From the NCBI RefSeq assembly GCF_003467445.1, contig NZ_QSGS01000004.1:124001-188000 (forward strand): a DNA stretch of 64,000 bases, given 5' to 3'. Made by a program: the position numbers and the translations under genes. The stretch comes from Exiguobacterium sp. AM39-5BH. Its GTDB lineage: Bacteria > Bacillota > Bacilli > Exiguobacteriales > Exiguobacteriaceae. The notes below the pieces were generated by a model. That model did not search any database. It was not told the origin of the DNA and saw only the letters and a list, made by a program, of their open reading frames with translations. Shown piece by piece: positions 55,531-64,000 of the stretch; within the stretch, counting starts at the first letter, position 1, and every line of letters begins with the position of its first letter.

Positions 55531-57701
55531 AATGTCTCCTCCGCTAAATCCAAGGTGAATGTAAATGTCGAACCCACACCGACACTCGACTCGACCTCGA
55601 TACTGCCGCCATGCGACTCGATAATTTCCTTACAAATCGACAGCCCGAGACCCGTGCCGCCGATTTGACGTGTGTCCGAATTATCAACACGATAAAACTT
55701 CTTGAACAGTTCTTCAAACGCATGCTCGGGAATACCGATACCAAAGTCTTGAACGGACACATGAGCTTGATTTTGTTCTTTCCGGACCCGTACTTCAATT
55801 TCAGGATGGTGGGGCGAATACTTGATTGCATTGGAGAGCAAGTTGATGACGACTTGTTCGATCCGGTCCTGATCGGCGACAAGTTGAAGCGATTCATCGG
55901 CATCATCGAAATGGATGGAATGACTGCTCGTTTCTCGGAAGCGTTCGACGACATCGCAAATGAGGTCATTCAAGACGAATCGATTCTTTTTGTATTCTTG
56001 GTTACCGTCTTCCATTCGTTGAATGTCGAGAAAGTCGTTCAACAGGTCGGTCAGTCGTTTCGCTTCCTTTGCCATCGTCTTCAAGTAACGTTCACGTTTT
56101 TCAGGATTCAAATCCCGGGTCAGCATCAATTCAATATATCCTGATAGGGATGAGAGTGGGGTCCTCAGTTCATGCGATACGGTACTGACCAACTCGTTTT
56201 TGATCTGGTCCATTCGCTCTTCTTCGGTTCGGTTACGGAAAACGAACAAGAAGCCGCTGTCCATCCCGATTTGACGTTTCGTATCCATACCGGTCCCATA
56301 CATTTCGTAATATTGTTCATCCCGATCATTCGGTTGTGGGATGGAGAAGCGCATCGATACTTCTCGAGCTGATCCATCGAGTAACATGTCAATTTTTTTT
56401 AACATCTCGCTCCGGTCCCGCGCCCGGAACGTCGTCAGGAGCGGGATCCGCTCTTGCATCTTGTTTGGGGCGATACCAGGTAAATCAAGCAGACGGCGGG
56501 CGTGCACATTCATAAAGAGGACGCTGCCATTCGATTCGGTCAAGACGAACGCTTCATTGGACGCTTGTAAAATTGACTGGATGATGTCCCGTTGCCGAGC
56601 GATGGCATTTTTTTCTCGTTCGAGCATACGCTCCACTTTTTTGCGATCACTGATGTCACGCATGACAGCGACACGAAGCGTCTGTCCTTGGAACGTCACT
56701 TCTTTCGGATAGACTTCCATTTCTAAAAACGTCCCATCCTCTCGACGTCCAATGACCTCGTAAGGGGTCTGGATATGATTCCGGATTCGGCGCAACACGT
56801 CGGCTCGATATCCCTCGGCAATGAACTCAATCGTTTGACGGCCGACCATCTGTTCCGCCGGGATTCGGAAAATCGTTTCGGCTGCTTTGTTCGCATCGAG
56901 GATTGTCCCACCCTCATGGAAGAGGACGGCTTCGATGACGGATTCGGCGAACATGCGATAACGTTGCTCTTTATGAAGCAACTCGCTTTTCAAGGCGATT
57001 TCAGGACTGACGTCGAAAACGAAAAAGAAAAACCCGATGACGTGAGCCTGCTCATACACGGGGTGCATGAATAATTTTCCGACGAAATGGGTTCGGTCTT
57101 TTCGTTGGAACTTCCATTCACGGTCGCCACGGTCCAATGCGGTACGTAACATTTGTTCGAACGACAAAAGTCGCTCCGTTTCGTCTTGGTAATGGGTCCG
57201 CTTCTCGCTCAGTTCGCGTGATTCGAATAAACCGAATGGGGTCATTTCATAGAGCACTTCGTGCGGCTCATAACCGAACAGTTCGGTTGCACCCTTATTG
57301 AATCGATTGATTAACAGGTTTGCATCTGTCATGATCATCGCCATATCGAGTTCCGTATGCATCATTGCCTCGAAGGCATTATGTTGCACAGTCACTCGCG
57401 TATCGAGTGGGAGCGGTTCAATCGACAGGATGTAGACGTCGCCATTTGGAATGGCATGAATACGGATGGTCGGCATCTCGTACGTCCAAGGCAAACCTTG
57501 TTCCATCCGCCGTGATAGCTCCATTGTAATTGGTGACTGGTTGACCATATGAAAGATGTTCGATCGCGTTTGTAAGTCTTCAGGAAATTGCTCTAAGAAC
57601 GGACGGTTTGCTTGGACAATGGTCCCGTCCGTCGTAATCAACGCTACACCGTAAGGCAAGGCATGTAGCAGTTCGTTTTGGAGATATCCTCGGTTCTCCA
57701 T
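55527..57701 (-). CDS. Soluble multi-PAS sensor histidine kinase
   Basis: The 724-residue protein has no membrane segment, about four PAS-like modules (roughly 15-100, 120-240, 265-380, 390-480), then VSTVSHELRTPLSSLSG (phospho-acceptor histidine) and an ATPase domain (NLLSNAIKYSPHH, DFGIGIP, GGTGLGLSI). The ATG at 57701 follows GAAGGAGGG. No response regulator is adjacent; the gene overlaps the reductase gene by four bases, so the kinase and reductase are made together. Probably senses a cytoplasmic ligand or redox state. Confidence 0.93.
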   Translation of the reverse strand: MENRGYLQNELLHALPYGVALITTDGTIVQANRPFLEQFPEDLQTRSNIFHMVNQSPITMELSRRMEQGLPWTYEMPTIRIHAIPNGDVYILSIEPLPLDTRVTVQHNAFEAMMHTELDMAMIMTDANLLINRFNKGATELFGYEPHEVLYEMTPFGLFESRELSEKRTHYQDETERLLSFEQMLRTALDRGDREWKFQRKDRTHFVGKLFMHPVYEQAHVIGFFFFVFDVSPEIALKSELLHKEQRYRMFAESVIEAVLFHEGGTILDANKAAETIFRIPAEQMVGRQTIEFIAEGYRADVLRRIRNHIQTPYEVIGRREDGTFLEMEVYPKEVTFQGQTLRVAVMRDISDRKKVERMLEREKNAIARQRDIIQSILQASNEAFVLTESNGSVLFMNVHARRLLDLPGIAPNKMQERIPLLTTFRARDRSEMLKKIDMLLDGSAREVSMRFSIPQPNDRDEQYYEMYGTGMDTKRQIGMDSGFLFVFRNRTEEERMDQIKNELVSTVSHELRTPLSSLSGYIELMLTRDLNPEKRERYLKTMAKEAKRLTDLLNDFLDIQRMEDGNQEYKKNRFVLNDLICDVVERFRETSSHSIHFDDADESLQLVADQDRIEQVVINLLSNAIKYSPHHPEIEVRVRKEQNQAHVSVQDFGIGIPEHAFEELFKKFYRVDNSDTRQIGGTGLGLSICKEIIESHGGSIEVESSVGVGSTFTFTLDLAEETL

Positions 57702-57826
57702 TAACGATGATCCCTCCTTCTCTAAGTCAAACGGGTACATCTTCAATACATTCGACAGATCCCCCTTTGTTTTCCTGCCTTCAAACGGTAAAGTGAAGAC
57801 AAGAACATATAGAGAGGACGATAGAC

Positions 57827-58321
57827 GTGAAGGGAATGGGGCTCAGCATATTGATCGCCATTGGATTATGGTGGTGGGATGCGCCACTTTGGAGTATCGT
57901 CGCATGTTTGGGCGTTGGTCTGCTTTGGCTCATTTGGCGGATGCGGCTCTCGACGATTCAGCGTATCGACCGAATGGACGGCCGTGAGTTTGAACTGTTT
58001 TTAGAGGAATTGTTCACCGCACTCGGTTACACCGTGACGGTCACACCCGCCTCGCGTGACTTTGGGGCGGATTTGCTCTTAGAAACAAATGACGGATGGT
58101 CGATTGCTGTTCAAGCAAAGCGTTATGAAAAAGTAGTCGGACTCGAGGCGGTCCAACAAGTGGCGGCGTCCGTCCCGTACTACGGTGTAAATGAAGGTTG
58201 GGTCGTCACGAACTCGTCCTATACCGATAGTGCTTACGAATTGGCAGAACCGAATCAAGTTCGTCTGATTGCAAGATCGGAGCTCGAAGAGATGTTGAAA
58301 CAAGCTGGTTTCAAGCGGTAA
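57827..58321 (+). CDS. Membrane-anchored Mrr-like restriction endonuclease-fold protein
   Basis: The 164-residue protein starts with two hydrophobic segments (about 4-40) and then a Mrr-type nuclease domain: GREFELFLEELFTALGYTV, DFGADLLLE and IAVQAKRYE give the D...QxK catalytic pattern. Similar membrane-anchored Mrr proteins are widespread in Bacillota and their role is unknown. The GTG at 57827 follows AGAGAGGAC. Confidence 0.85.
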   Translation: MKGMGLSILIAIGLWWWDAPLWSIVACLGVGLLWLIWRMRLSTIQRIDRMDGREFELFLEELFTALGYTVTVTPASRDFGADLLLETNDGWSIAVQAKRYEKVVGLEAVQQVAASVPYYGVNEGWVVTNSSYTDSAYELAEPNQVRLIARSELEEMLKQAGFKR

Positions 58322-58538
58322 CATCAGGAGTGTTCACAACTTTGACAGAATGGCGGATTGTGTCGAAGAAAAAGGGGTTGTCTTTTTCATCAATCGGTGC
58401 AATAATCATCTTCGTCATATGAAATATGTAGTCGCTGAAACGAGAAAAGGCGACGAACAGTACCAATTTGGGGTTTCATAGAAAGACCAACCAAACACAC
58501 ACAAATCCACGGTTGGAACGTATATAGGAGGAAAAGCG

Positions 58539-58979
58539 GTGCGCAAATTAATTTATGTAAAAGGTTGCGTCTTTACGCAAGGGGAAGCGACCATTTATGA
58601 TGAGACAAATGATGCGATCGGATCTGTTCACCGCGACGCGGAGGGCAGTGTTCAGGTGCACAATTTGTCAGGCCGTCAAATCGCTCACGGGAAGTACATC
58701 CCGAACTGTCAGAAGTGGGTCGTCATGAACCACGATGGGCAAGCGATCGGTCAGTTGAAGGACAAATTCTCGTTATTCGGGAAAAAGTGTGAGTACAACG
58801 TCTATGAACGCGGTCTCTATACGATTCAATACGATGTCGAGCGTTACAAGTTCAGTGTTCGAGACAAAGCAGGTAAACTTGTGGCAGAACTTCGCAAACA
58901 AGACGATGACTGCTTCTGCTTGACGAAAGAGGCTGATCAACTCTCGATGTTTGAGTTGTTGTCTGTCCTAAAACGTTGA
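58539..58979 (+). CDS. Hypothetical beta-rich protein, possibly tubby/LURP-one-like
   Basis: The 146-residue protein consists of short repeated beta units such as GEATIYDETNDAIGSVH, KYIPNCQKWVV and GLYTIQYDVERYKFSVRD, the pattern of LURP-one/tubby-like domains, but I am not sure. The GTG at 58539 follows AGGAGG. The 217-bp stretch upstream (58322-58538) shows no clear gene or structure. Confidence 0.6.
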   Translation: MRKLIYVKGCVFTQGEATIYDETNDAIGSVHRDAEGSVQVHNLSGRQIAHGKYIPNCQKWVVMNHDGQAIGQLKDKFSLFGKKCEYNVYERGLYTIQYDVERYKFSVRDKAGKLVAELRKQDDDCFCLTKEADQLSMFELLSVLKR

Positions 58980-59030
58980 CAGTGAAATCACAGATGCCTA
59001 TCGCGGTATCGATGTAAGGAATATGACGAG

Positions 59031-59058
59031 CACCAGTCACGGCGACTGGTGTTTTTTT
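59031..59058 (+). terminator. Terminator after the beta-rich protein gene
   Basis: CACCAGTC pairs with GACTGGTG, then seven T. Confidence 0.88.
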
Positions 59059-59059
59059 A

Positions 59060-59094
59060 TAAAAAAGCTTCACTCGACGAAGGTCAAATGAAGC
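59060..59094 (-). terminator. Terminator of the DUF1836 gene
   Basis: GCTTCA.TTGAC pairs with GTCGA.TGAAGC on the minus strand, then TTTTTTA; it covers the stop codon. Confidence 0.7.
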
Positions 59095-59707
59095 GGCTCA
59101 AATAATGTTTGGCCTCGAGTTCGAGCGCCGTCACGCGATGTGCGTATAGACAGAGTTTGAGGACATGCAAGATGTTCGGATGGGTGTAACCCATCTTTTC
59201 AATCGAACGCTTCGCACGTGTGTCGAGAAGCTCGATCGGACTCGTCGATTTGGCGTACTCGGCGTAGAGGCGATAAAAATCGATTGGCGAAATGAGATCG
59301 TCTTCGTCGCGGTCAGGGTTGTTGAGAATGAGCGCGAGGAGCGAACTTGTTTCTTCAAGCGAGAACAAGTGCTTTAAATCATCTAACAAATAGATGATGG
59401 CCGCTTGTTGAAGCGAGTATTTCTTCCCGATCCGAGGCACCCCGATGATTTTGCGTACTTCCCGCTTCGTCCAGTTTTGAATCGTGGTCGCGGATAAATG
59501 CTCTCCCGTCAATGTGTTCGCCAAAGCGACGATTTGATTGATTGACAGTCCGTTCTTTTCAATATGAAACAAATGGATTTTACGAAGCTCTTTCGGAAAA
59601 TGCTCGCGCACGTCCTCTGGGAAGAGTGAGATGGCCCGTTCAATGTCGCCAACTCGCATATAATGAAGGCAATCAGCCAAAGTTTGAATCGAAATTGCGT
59701 CGCGCAT
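59084..59707 (-). CDS. DUF1836 helix-turn-helix protein
   Basis: The 207-residue protein has the MerR-like DUF1836 region LSATTIQNWTKREVRKIIGVPRIGKKYSLQQAAI in its middle, so it is a likely DNA-binding regulator of unknown target. Monocistronic. Confidence 0.82.
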   Translation of the reverse strand: MRDAISIQTLADCLHYMRVGDIERAISLFPEDVREHFPKELRKIHLFHIEKNGLSINQIVALANTLTGEHLSATTIQNWTKREVRKIIGVPRIGKKYSLQQAAIIYLLDDLKHLFSLEETSSLLALILNNPDRDEDDLISPIDFYRLYAEYAKSTSPIELLDTRAKRSIEKMGYTHPNILHVLKLCLYAHRVTALELEAKHYLSRFI

Positions 59708-59856
59708 ACAGGTATCCTTTCTATAGCCGCCTTCGTTCGTTGGCTACACAGTCATTTGACCTCATTCTACCAAATGTTTGAAAAGGAAGCTAGGCTATCG
59801 CATGATTAAGGTATAATGAACACATACAAAAAAATGTAGATAAAGGTGGTCCAACA

Positions 59857-60507
59857 ATGAATGAATGGATCAGTTCCATCCTGTCTATCGTCATTGTCAT
59901 GGTGCTTCTCGTCGGTCTTGAACAGATTGGCAAACGCCTTGGCTGGACGGATGAGACAATTCGTAAAAGTGTACATATTGCGGTCGGACATTGGTCGCTA
60001 CTTGCAGTCTGGTTAATGAAGACTTGGTACATCGCTGCCGTGCCACTCGTCTTTTTCACGTTCGCAAACGCGTTCCTTCTTTATAAGAGTCCGTCACCGG
60101 TCCATCAGACGGAACGTAAATCGTTTGGTACGGTCTATTATCCGATTGCCTTGCTCGTAATCCTGTTCTTTTTCTTTGAATCAGAGCCGATCGCTTTTTT
60201 AGCGGGCTCACTCGTTTTAGCATGGGGAGACGGCTTGGCCGCTCTCATCGGACGAAAATATGGTACAGTGACGTACGACTTGTATGGTCAGAAACGTTCG
60301 TTCCAAGGGAGCATGGCGATGTTCCTTAGCTCTTATGCAGTTCTCTTTTTATTATTTTTGTGGAATGATATTCCCTTATGGCAAGTGGTAACATATGGAT
60401 TCATCGTTTCAATTATTGCGACGCTGACAGAAGCGATTTCATATCGCGATTGGGATAATTTTACAATTCCGATTGTTGTGGCAGTAGCTGTATCATTATT
60501 GCTATAA
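59857..60507 (+). CDS. Dolichol/phytol/diacylglycerol kinase-like membrane protein (VTE5/DGK1 family)
   Basis: The 216-residue protein has about seven membrane segments and the family motifs RKSVHIAVGHW, SLVLAWGDGLAALIGRKYG, KRSFQGSMAMF and TEAISYRDWDNFTIPI. It should be a CTP-dependent lipid kinase. The substrate is unknown. A TATAAT box lies near 59813, about 44 bp before the start. Confidence 0.88.
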   Translation: MNEWISSILSIVIVMVLLVGLEQIGKRLGWTDETIRKSVHIAVGHWSLLAVWLMKTWYIAAVPLVFFTFANAFLLYKSPSPVHQTERKSFGTVYYPIALLVILFFFFESEPIAFLAGSLVLAWGDGLAALIGRKYGTVTYDLYGQKRSFQGSMAMFLSSYAVLFLLFLWNDIPLWQVVTYGFIVSIIATLTEAISYRDWDNFTIPIVVAVAVSLLL

Positions 60508-60538
60508 ACCAATTCCTTCATTGTAAAGAAAACGTTGC

Positions 60539-60567
60539 TTGTCACCCCTGACAAAGATTTGTATACT
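60539..60567 (+). promoter_or_regulatory. murB promoter
   Basis: TTGTCA (60539-60544), 17 bases, TATACT (60562-60567), leaving a leader of about 90 bases. Confidence 0.78.
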
Positions 60568-60589
60568 GTGTTTCGTACTGACACCATTC

Positions 60590-60628
60590 AGTGCCGTGTT
60601 TGCCTCTAGCTTGACGAACCGAGGCACT
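60590..60628 (+). promoter_or_regulatory. Leader region with two mutually exclusive hairpins before murB
   Basis: AGTGCC (60590) can pair with GGCACT (60623), while TGCCTC (60601) can pair with GAGGCA (60621). The two stems share bases, so only one can form at a time. No known riboswitch motif was seen. Confidence 0.35.
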
Positions 60629-60662
60629 CTTAAAAATAGAACGTAAAGGATTGAGGCAACGC

Positions 60663-61583
60663 ATGAGCTTTTTAAATCAACTACTTACAATCATTCCAAC
60701 CGATCGCGTGAAACAAGATGAACCGTTGTCGGAACACACGTATACAAAGCTAGGCGGGAAAGCCGATTATTTCGTTGCTCCGCATACGTACGAGGAAGTG
60801 CAAGCCGTGCTTGAACTCGCCCATCGTGAGGATGTCCCGTTTATGATTCTCGGTTTCGGGTCGAATTTGATCGTTCGTGACGGGGGTCTCCGCGGCATCG
60901 TCTTAAACTTGAACGAATTAAATACCATTCGTCGTGATGGTAATCGTTTGATCGCTCAAGCGGGTGCGGCCATTATCGACGTCTCACGCCAAGCGTTAAT
61001 CGAGGAGTTATCTGGCCTCGAGTTTGCCTGTGGCATCCCCGGAACAGTCGGTGGCGCGGTCTACATGAACGCAGGTGCCTATGGTGGAGAAACGAAAGAT
61101 GTCATCGCGAGTGCGGTCGTCTTGTCGCCAGAAGGGAAACTCATGACGCTCACGAAAGACGAGCTCGACCTCGATTATCGGACGAGCCGAGTTTCTAAAG
61201 ACGGGTTGATTGTCCTTGAAGCAACGTTTGAACTCGAGCCGCTTGGCTATGAGGCGATCAAAGAAGTGATGGATGACTTGACGTACAAGCGCGAGTCGAA
61301 ACAACCGCTTGAATATCCGTCGTGTGGCAGCGTCTTTAAACGACCGCCTGGTTACTTCGCCGGTAAATTAATTCAAGACTGTGGCCTTCAAGGGAAGCGG
61401 ATTGGCGGCGCAGAAGTCTCGCTCAAGCACGCTGGATTCATCGTCAATATTGACGCGGCGACGGCGACCGAGTACATCTCGCTCATCCGTCACGTCCAAG
61501 CGACCGTGAAGGAGAAGTTTGAGATTGAGCTTGAACCTGAAGTAAAAATCATCGGTGAGGACATCGCCGTCGAGAACGCATAA
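60663..61583 (+). CDS. murB: UDP-N-acetylenolpyruvoylglucosamine reductase
   Basis: The 306-residue type II MurB reduces the enolpyruvyl group in the second step of peptidoglycan precursor synthesis. FAD-binding motifs include [13 protein letters not shown] and [20 protein letters not shown], with the active-site serine in [12 protein letters not shown] chose the ATG at 60663 ([12 protein letters not shown]) over an upstream TTG at 60651. Confidence 0.96.
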   Translation: MSFLNQLLTIIPTDRVKQDEPLSEHTYTKLGGKADYFVAPHTYEEVQAVLELAHREDVPFMILGFGSNLIVRDGGLRGIVLNLNELNTIRRDGNRLIAQAGAAIIDVSRQALIEELSGLEFACGIPGTVGGAVYMNAGAYGGETKDVIASAVVLSPEGKLMTLTKDELDLDYRTSRVSKDGLIVLEATFELEPLGYEAIKEVMDDLTYKRESKQPLEYPSCGSVFKRPPGYFAGKLIQDCGLQGKRIGGAEVSLKHAGFIVNIDAATATEYISLIRHVQATVKEKFEIELEPEVKIIGEDIAVENA

Positions 61584-61589
61584 ACACAA

Positions 61590-61621
61590 AGAACGCTCGA
61601 ACCAATCGGTTCGAGCGTTCT
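61590..61621 (+). terminator. Hairpin after murB
   Basis: AGAACGCTCGAACC pairs perfectly with GGTTCGAGCGTTCT; only a poor T-run follows. Confidence 0.65.
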
Positions 61622-61639
61622 GTTATGGTCGACGACATC

Positions 61640-61672
61640 AAAAAAGCCGCCAGCATCGTAGCTGGCGGCTTT
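61640..61672 (-). terminator. ald terminator
   Basis: AAAGCCGCCAGC pairs with GCTGGCGGCTTT, with six T on the minus strand. Confidence 0.92.
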
Positions 61673-61676
61673 ATGT

Positions 61677-62807
61677 TTACGCTTGTAGTTGCTTCGTGAC
61701 CGCTTCAGCAGGCGCAACGAACGTGTAACCGAGGTCACGCGCGACAGCCTCATACGTGACCGTTCCATCGATGACGTTCAAGCCTTTGAGTAACGCCGCG
61801 TTTTCACGAAGTGCCGGGAAGATCCCTTTTTGTGCGCACTCGATGATATATGGCATCGTCGCATTCGTCAAACCGAGCGTGGATGTGCGTGGCACGGCAC
61901 CTGGCATATTGGCCACAGCATAATGTTGAACACCATAACGCTCATACGTCGGCGCATCATGCGTCGTGATATGGTCGATTGTCTCGCAGATTCCGCCTTG
62001 GTCGATGGCGACATCGACGATCACAGAACCAGGAGACATCTGTTGGACCATCTCTTTCGTGACGAGTTTCGGTGCTTTCGCGCCTGGAATGAGGACGGCA
62101 CCGATGACGAGGTCGCTTTCAGCAACTTGTTTGGCGATGTTATAGCTGTTTGAGATGAGTGTATTGATCGTGTTGCCAAACTGGTCATCGATTTGGCGCA
62201 AACGAGCCGGGCTGATATCCATAATGGTAACATTCGCGCCGAGGCCGATGGCGATGCGGGCTGCATTCGTCCCGACGACCCCGCCTCCGATGACAGTGAC
62301 GTTCGCACGCGGCACCCCAGGCAGTCCTGACAAAAGGATTCCTTTTCCACCATGTGGTTTTTCAAGGATTTGGGCTCCGATCTGAGCGGCCATCCGTCCT
62401 GCCACTTCACTCATCGGTGTAAGGAGCGGCAACGTCCGATCGACTTCAACCGTTTCATACGCGATCGCCGTGACACCAGAATCGACGAGTGCTTTCGTGA
62501 GTTCTGGTTCGGCGGCCAAGTGCAAGTAAGTGAAAAGCGTCAAATCTGGACGGAAATAACGATATTCTGATGGTTGCGGCTCTTTCACTTTCAACGCTAA
62601 TTCTACGTTTTCCCAAACGTCCGCGGCTATATCAACGATGGTCGCCCCAGCATCAACATACTCCATATTCGTGAAGCCGCTACCGATGCCTGCTTCCGTC
62701 TCGACGAGGACCTCGTGTCCAAGTTCAGTCAATACGGCTGCACCCATTGGCGTCAAGGCGACGCGATTTTCGTTGTTTTTAATCTCTTTTAATACCCCGA
62801 TTTTCAT
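61677..62807 (-). CDS. ald: Alanine dehydrogenase
   Basis: The 376-residue enzyme deaminates L-alanine to pyruvate with NAD+. Signature regions are [18 protein letters not shown], the dinucleotide motif [17 protein letters not shown] and [12 protein letters not shown]. The ATG at 62807 follows AAAGGGGAGC. It lies directly downstream of an adeR-like activator in the same orientation. Confidence 0.96.
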   Translation of the reverse strand: MKIGVLKEIKNNENRVALTPMGAAVLTELGHEVLVETEAGIGSGFTNMEYVDAGATIVDIAADVWENVELALKVKEPQPSEYRYFRPDLTLFTYLHLAAEPELTKALVDSGVTAIAYETVEVDRTLPLLTPMSEVAGRMAAQIGAQILEKPHGGKGILLSGLPGVPRANVTVIGGGVVGTNAARIAIGLGANVTIMDISPARLRQIDDQFGNTINTLISNSYNIAKQVAESDLVIGAVLIPGAKAPKLVTKEMVQQMSPGSVIVDVAIDQGGICETIDHITTHDAPTYERYGVQHYAVANMPGAVPRTSTLGLTNATMPYIIECAQKGIFPALRENAALLKGLNVIDGTVTYEAVARDLGYTFVAPAEAVTKQLQA

Positions 62808-62852
62808 GTAAAGCTCCCCTTTCTTCCACTGACACAATTTGTTCACACCTTT

Positions 62853-62881
62853 AGTATAGACTCATCTGAGAACGCTGTCTT
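62853..62881 (-). promoter_or_regulatory. Probable ald promoter with weak -35 box
   Basis: On the minus strand AAGACA (62881-62876), 17 bases, TATACT (62858-62853). A good -10 with a poor -35 fits activator dependence. Confidence 0.6.
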
Positions 62882-62913
62882 TAGGAAGGATTCTAAAAGT
62901 AATCCCATTCACT

Positions 62914-62933
62914 TTGTGGAAAAACACAAAGAG
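62914..62933. promoter_or_regulatory. Inverted repeat upstream of the ald promoter
   Basis: CTTTGTG and CACAAAG form a perfect 7-bp inverted repeat with a 6-base spacer, 33 bp upstream of the -35 box. It could be the AdeR binding site or a weak terminator for adeR. Confidence 0.45.
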
Positions 62934-62937
62934 GTAA

Positions 62938-64000
62938 TCAATCTTCTTGGTGGAACTGTCCGGCTTTAATAGCGAGGTAAACGGCGGCACGTTCGGGAAG
63001 CGAGACTTGGGTGATATTCGTCAGCTCCTCAATTCGGCGAATTCGGTATAATACCGTGTTCGGATGAATATGAAGGTGAGCGGCGACACGTTTGACGTTC
63101 CCGTCAAAATAGAAATACCATTCGAGTGTTGTGACAAGTTCAGTATGGTGCGTCACATCATATGCCTGCAAACGTTCGATGATCGGGTGTGTCTCAAAAC
63201 GAAGTTCGATACGTAGGGCCAACTCTGGAACGAGCTGATAGATTCCAATCTGTTCGAACGAGCGTGATGTCGCCAGCTCGAACGGGAATTTGCGCCGAAG
63301 TGAAGTGACCCGACGTGCTTCTTCCATCGCCGTATAGAGCGTGTCACTCTCGAAAAAACGTCGACTAATGCCAAGACGTGGCTCCGCTTCGACGAACTTG
63401 TCGCGGAGCTGGGTTTCGAAGCGGTCCGCCCACTGTAAGAGCGCCGCTTCTTCCTCAGGCAAGTCCGATTTCATATAATGCCAGACAAGGAGTTGTGGAC
63501 CATCGATGGCATGTAAGACGATTTCGATGGCTTGTTGGGTGGCCAAGACGTAAAACAATCGTTCCGCTAATTGCGGCGTGACCGGTTGGGCACACTCAAT
63601 CACGGTGAGACGACTTGCGACAGCGATTGGTGCGAGCTCATTCAAGCGTTCACGATGTGAGGCTGACAAGGTGGGGGTCGCCAATATCTCTAAAAAGAAA
63701 CGTTCGAGCTCTGCATCAATGCGTCGTTCGTGCATCGCGATGGTCATCAACAATTTCTTAGCGATGCTTGCCCCTTCCTGTAAGACGGTGAGTTCTTGTT
63801 CAGAAAATGGGGTCGTGCGAGCCAGGCTCCATATATAACCGAGCACATCACCTTGTTGTTTGATGACGACGGCTGCTCGCTCGCCAAGACCAACGGCCAT
63901 TCGAGCCGGGATGACGACCGGTGCATCACGGTCAATCACTTCCTGAAGGATTCCGCTTTCCCACAAGTCTTCGATGACCGCCTCCGGAACGCGGCGGCCA
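62938..64000 (-). CDS. adeR: PucR-family activator, probable AdeR (5' truncated by window)
   Basis: At least 353 residues are seen, reading without a stop to the window edge. The C-terminal PucR helix-turn-helix is clear (VKRVAAHLHIHPNTVLYRIRRIEEL), with a GAF-like region before it. In B. subtilis AdeR of this family activates ald, which lies directly downstream here, so the assignment rests on family and position. Confidence 0.85.
   Translation of the reverse strand, partial: GRRVPEAVIEDLWESGILQEVIDRDAPVVIPARMAVGLGERAAVVIKQQGDVLGYIWSLARTTPFSEQELTVLQEGASIAKKLLMTIAMHERRIDAELERFFLEILATPTLSASHRERLNELAPIAVASRLTVIECAQPVTPQLAERLFYVLATQQAIEIVLHAIDGPQLLVWHYMKSDLPEEEAALLQWADRFETQLRDKFVEAEPRLGISRRFFESDTLYTAMEEARRVTSLRRKFPFELATSRSFEQIGIYQLVPELALRIELRFETHPIIERLQAYDVTHHTELVTTLEWYFYFDGNVKRVAAHLHIHPNTVLYRIRRIEELTNITQVSLPERAAVYLAIKAGQFHQED

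Noticed and set aside
58322..58538. Promoter starting at TTGACA (58342) before the beta-rich protein gene
   Set aside because: No acceptable -10 box follows at 16-18 bases.

Overview
The window looks like chromosomal DNA of a low-to-mid GC Bacillota bacterium. Most genes have clear Bacillus subtilis counterparts (lutABC, ppaC, xpt-pbuX, queCDEF, yfmM, bshB2/yojF, pdxK, uppP, motAB, ald/adeR). Bacillithiol genes, a guanine riboswitch and a T-box leader point the same way. The roughly even base composition and gene mix suggest Exiguobacterium or a close relative; this is inference, and no rRNA is present to confirm it. No tRNA or rRNA genes, prophage or CRISPR array were seen.

Layout. 1-7.8 kb: end of a DUF4097 gene, the lactate operon lutABC, a guanine/hypoxanthine permease, a LacI-type regulator with an 18-bp palindromic operator, small proteins and ppaC. 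7.8-9.5 kb: a GC-rich solo TnpB (IS200/IS605-type) element with structured ends, then a gene-poor scar. 9.5-15.6 kb: an ABC-2 exporter, a DUF418 membrane protein, a broken ABC-F gene (yfmM) and a broken NAD-binding gene. 15.6-20.1 kb: guanine riboswitch-xpt-pbuX operon and a second nucleobase permease. 20-25 kb: a hydrolase, an MFS exporter and a maltose PTS gene (malT) with a probable maltose-6'-phosphate phosphatase (mapP), behind a promoter carrying three evenly spaced operators. 25-33 kb: trmH, acetyltransferase, membrane proteins, queCDEF, a broken nhaC-type antiporter. 33-43 kb: DNA repair (mpg, ung), stress protein, uppP, bacillithiol deacetylase, pdxK, cbpA-like c-di-AMP sensor, lipid kinase, MarR-azoreductase pair. 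43-50 kb: a T-box leader (probable Tyr specifier) controlling an aromatic amino acid hydroxylase, esterase, HAD phosphatase, two-component system, flavin oxidoreductase. 50-64 kb: motAB, a broken ktrB, a PAS histidine kinase/reductase pair, membrane Mrr-like protein, murB, ald and the start-truncated adeR.

A striking global property is that six otherwise well-conserved genes are split by seven single-base losses, each in a run of two or three identical bases (near 14121, 15427, 31274, 31595, 37133, 48393, 53359). This looks like uncorrected sequencing indels rather than biology, so these genes are probably intact in the organism. A separate in-frame stop follows the best start of an MFS gene (34101). 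The most interesting real biology is regulatory: the triple operator on the malT promoter, the Tyr T-box/hydroxylase pairing, the LacI operator, the terminator that contains a ribosome binding site (49173-49228), and the TnpB element with a readable right end and guide position.
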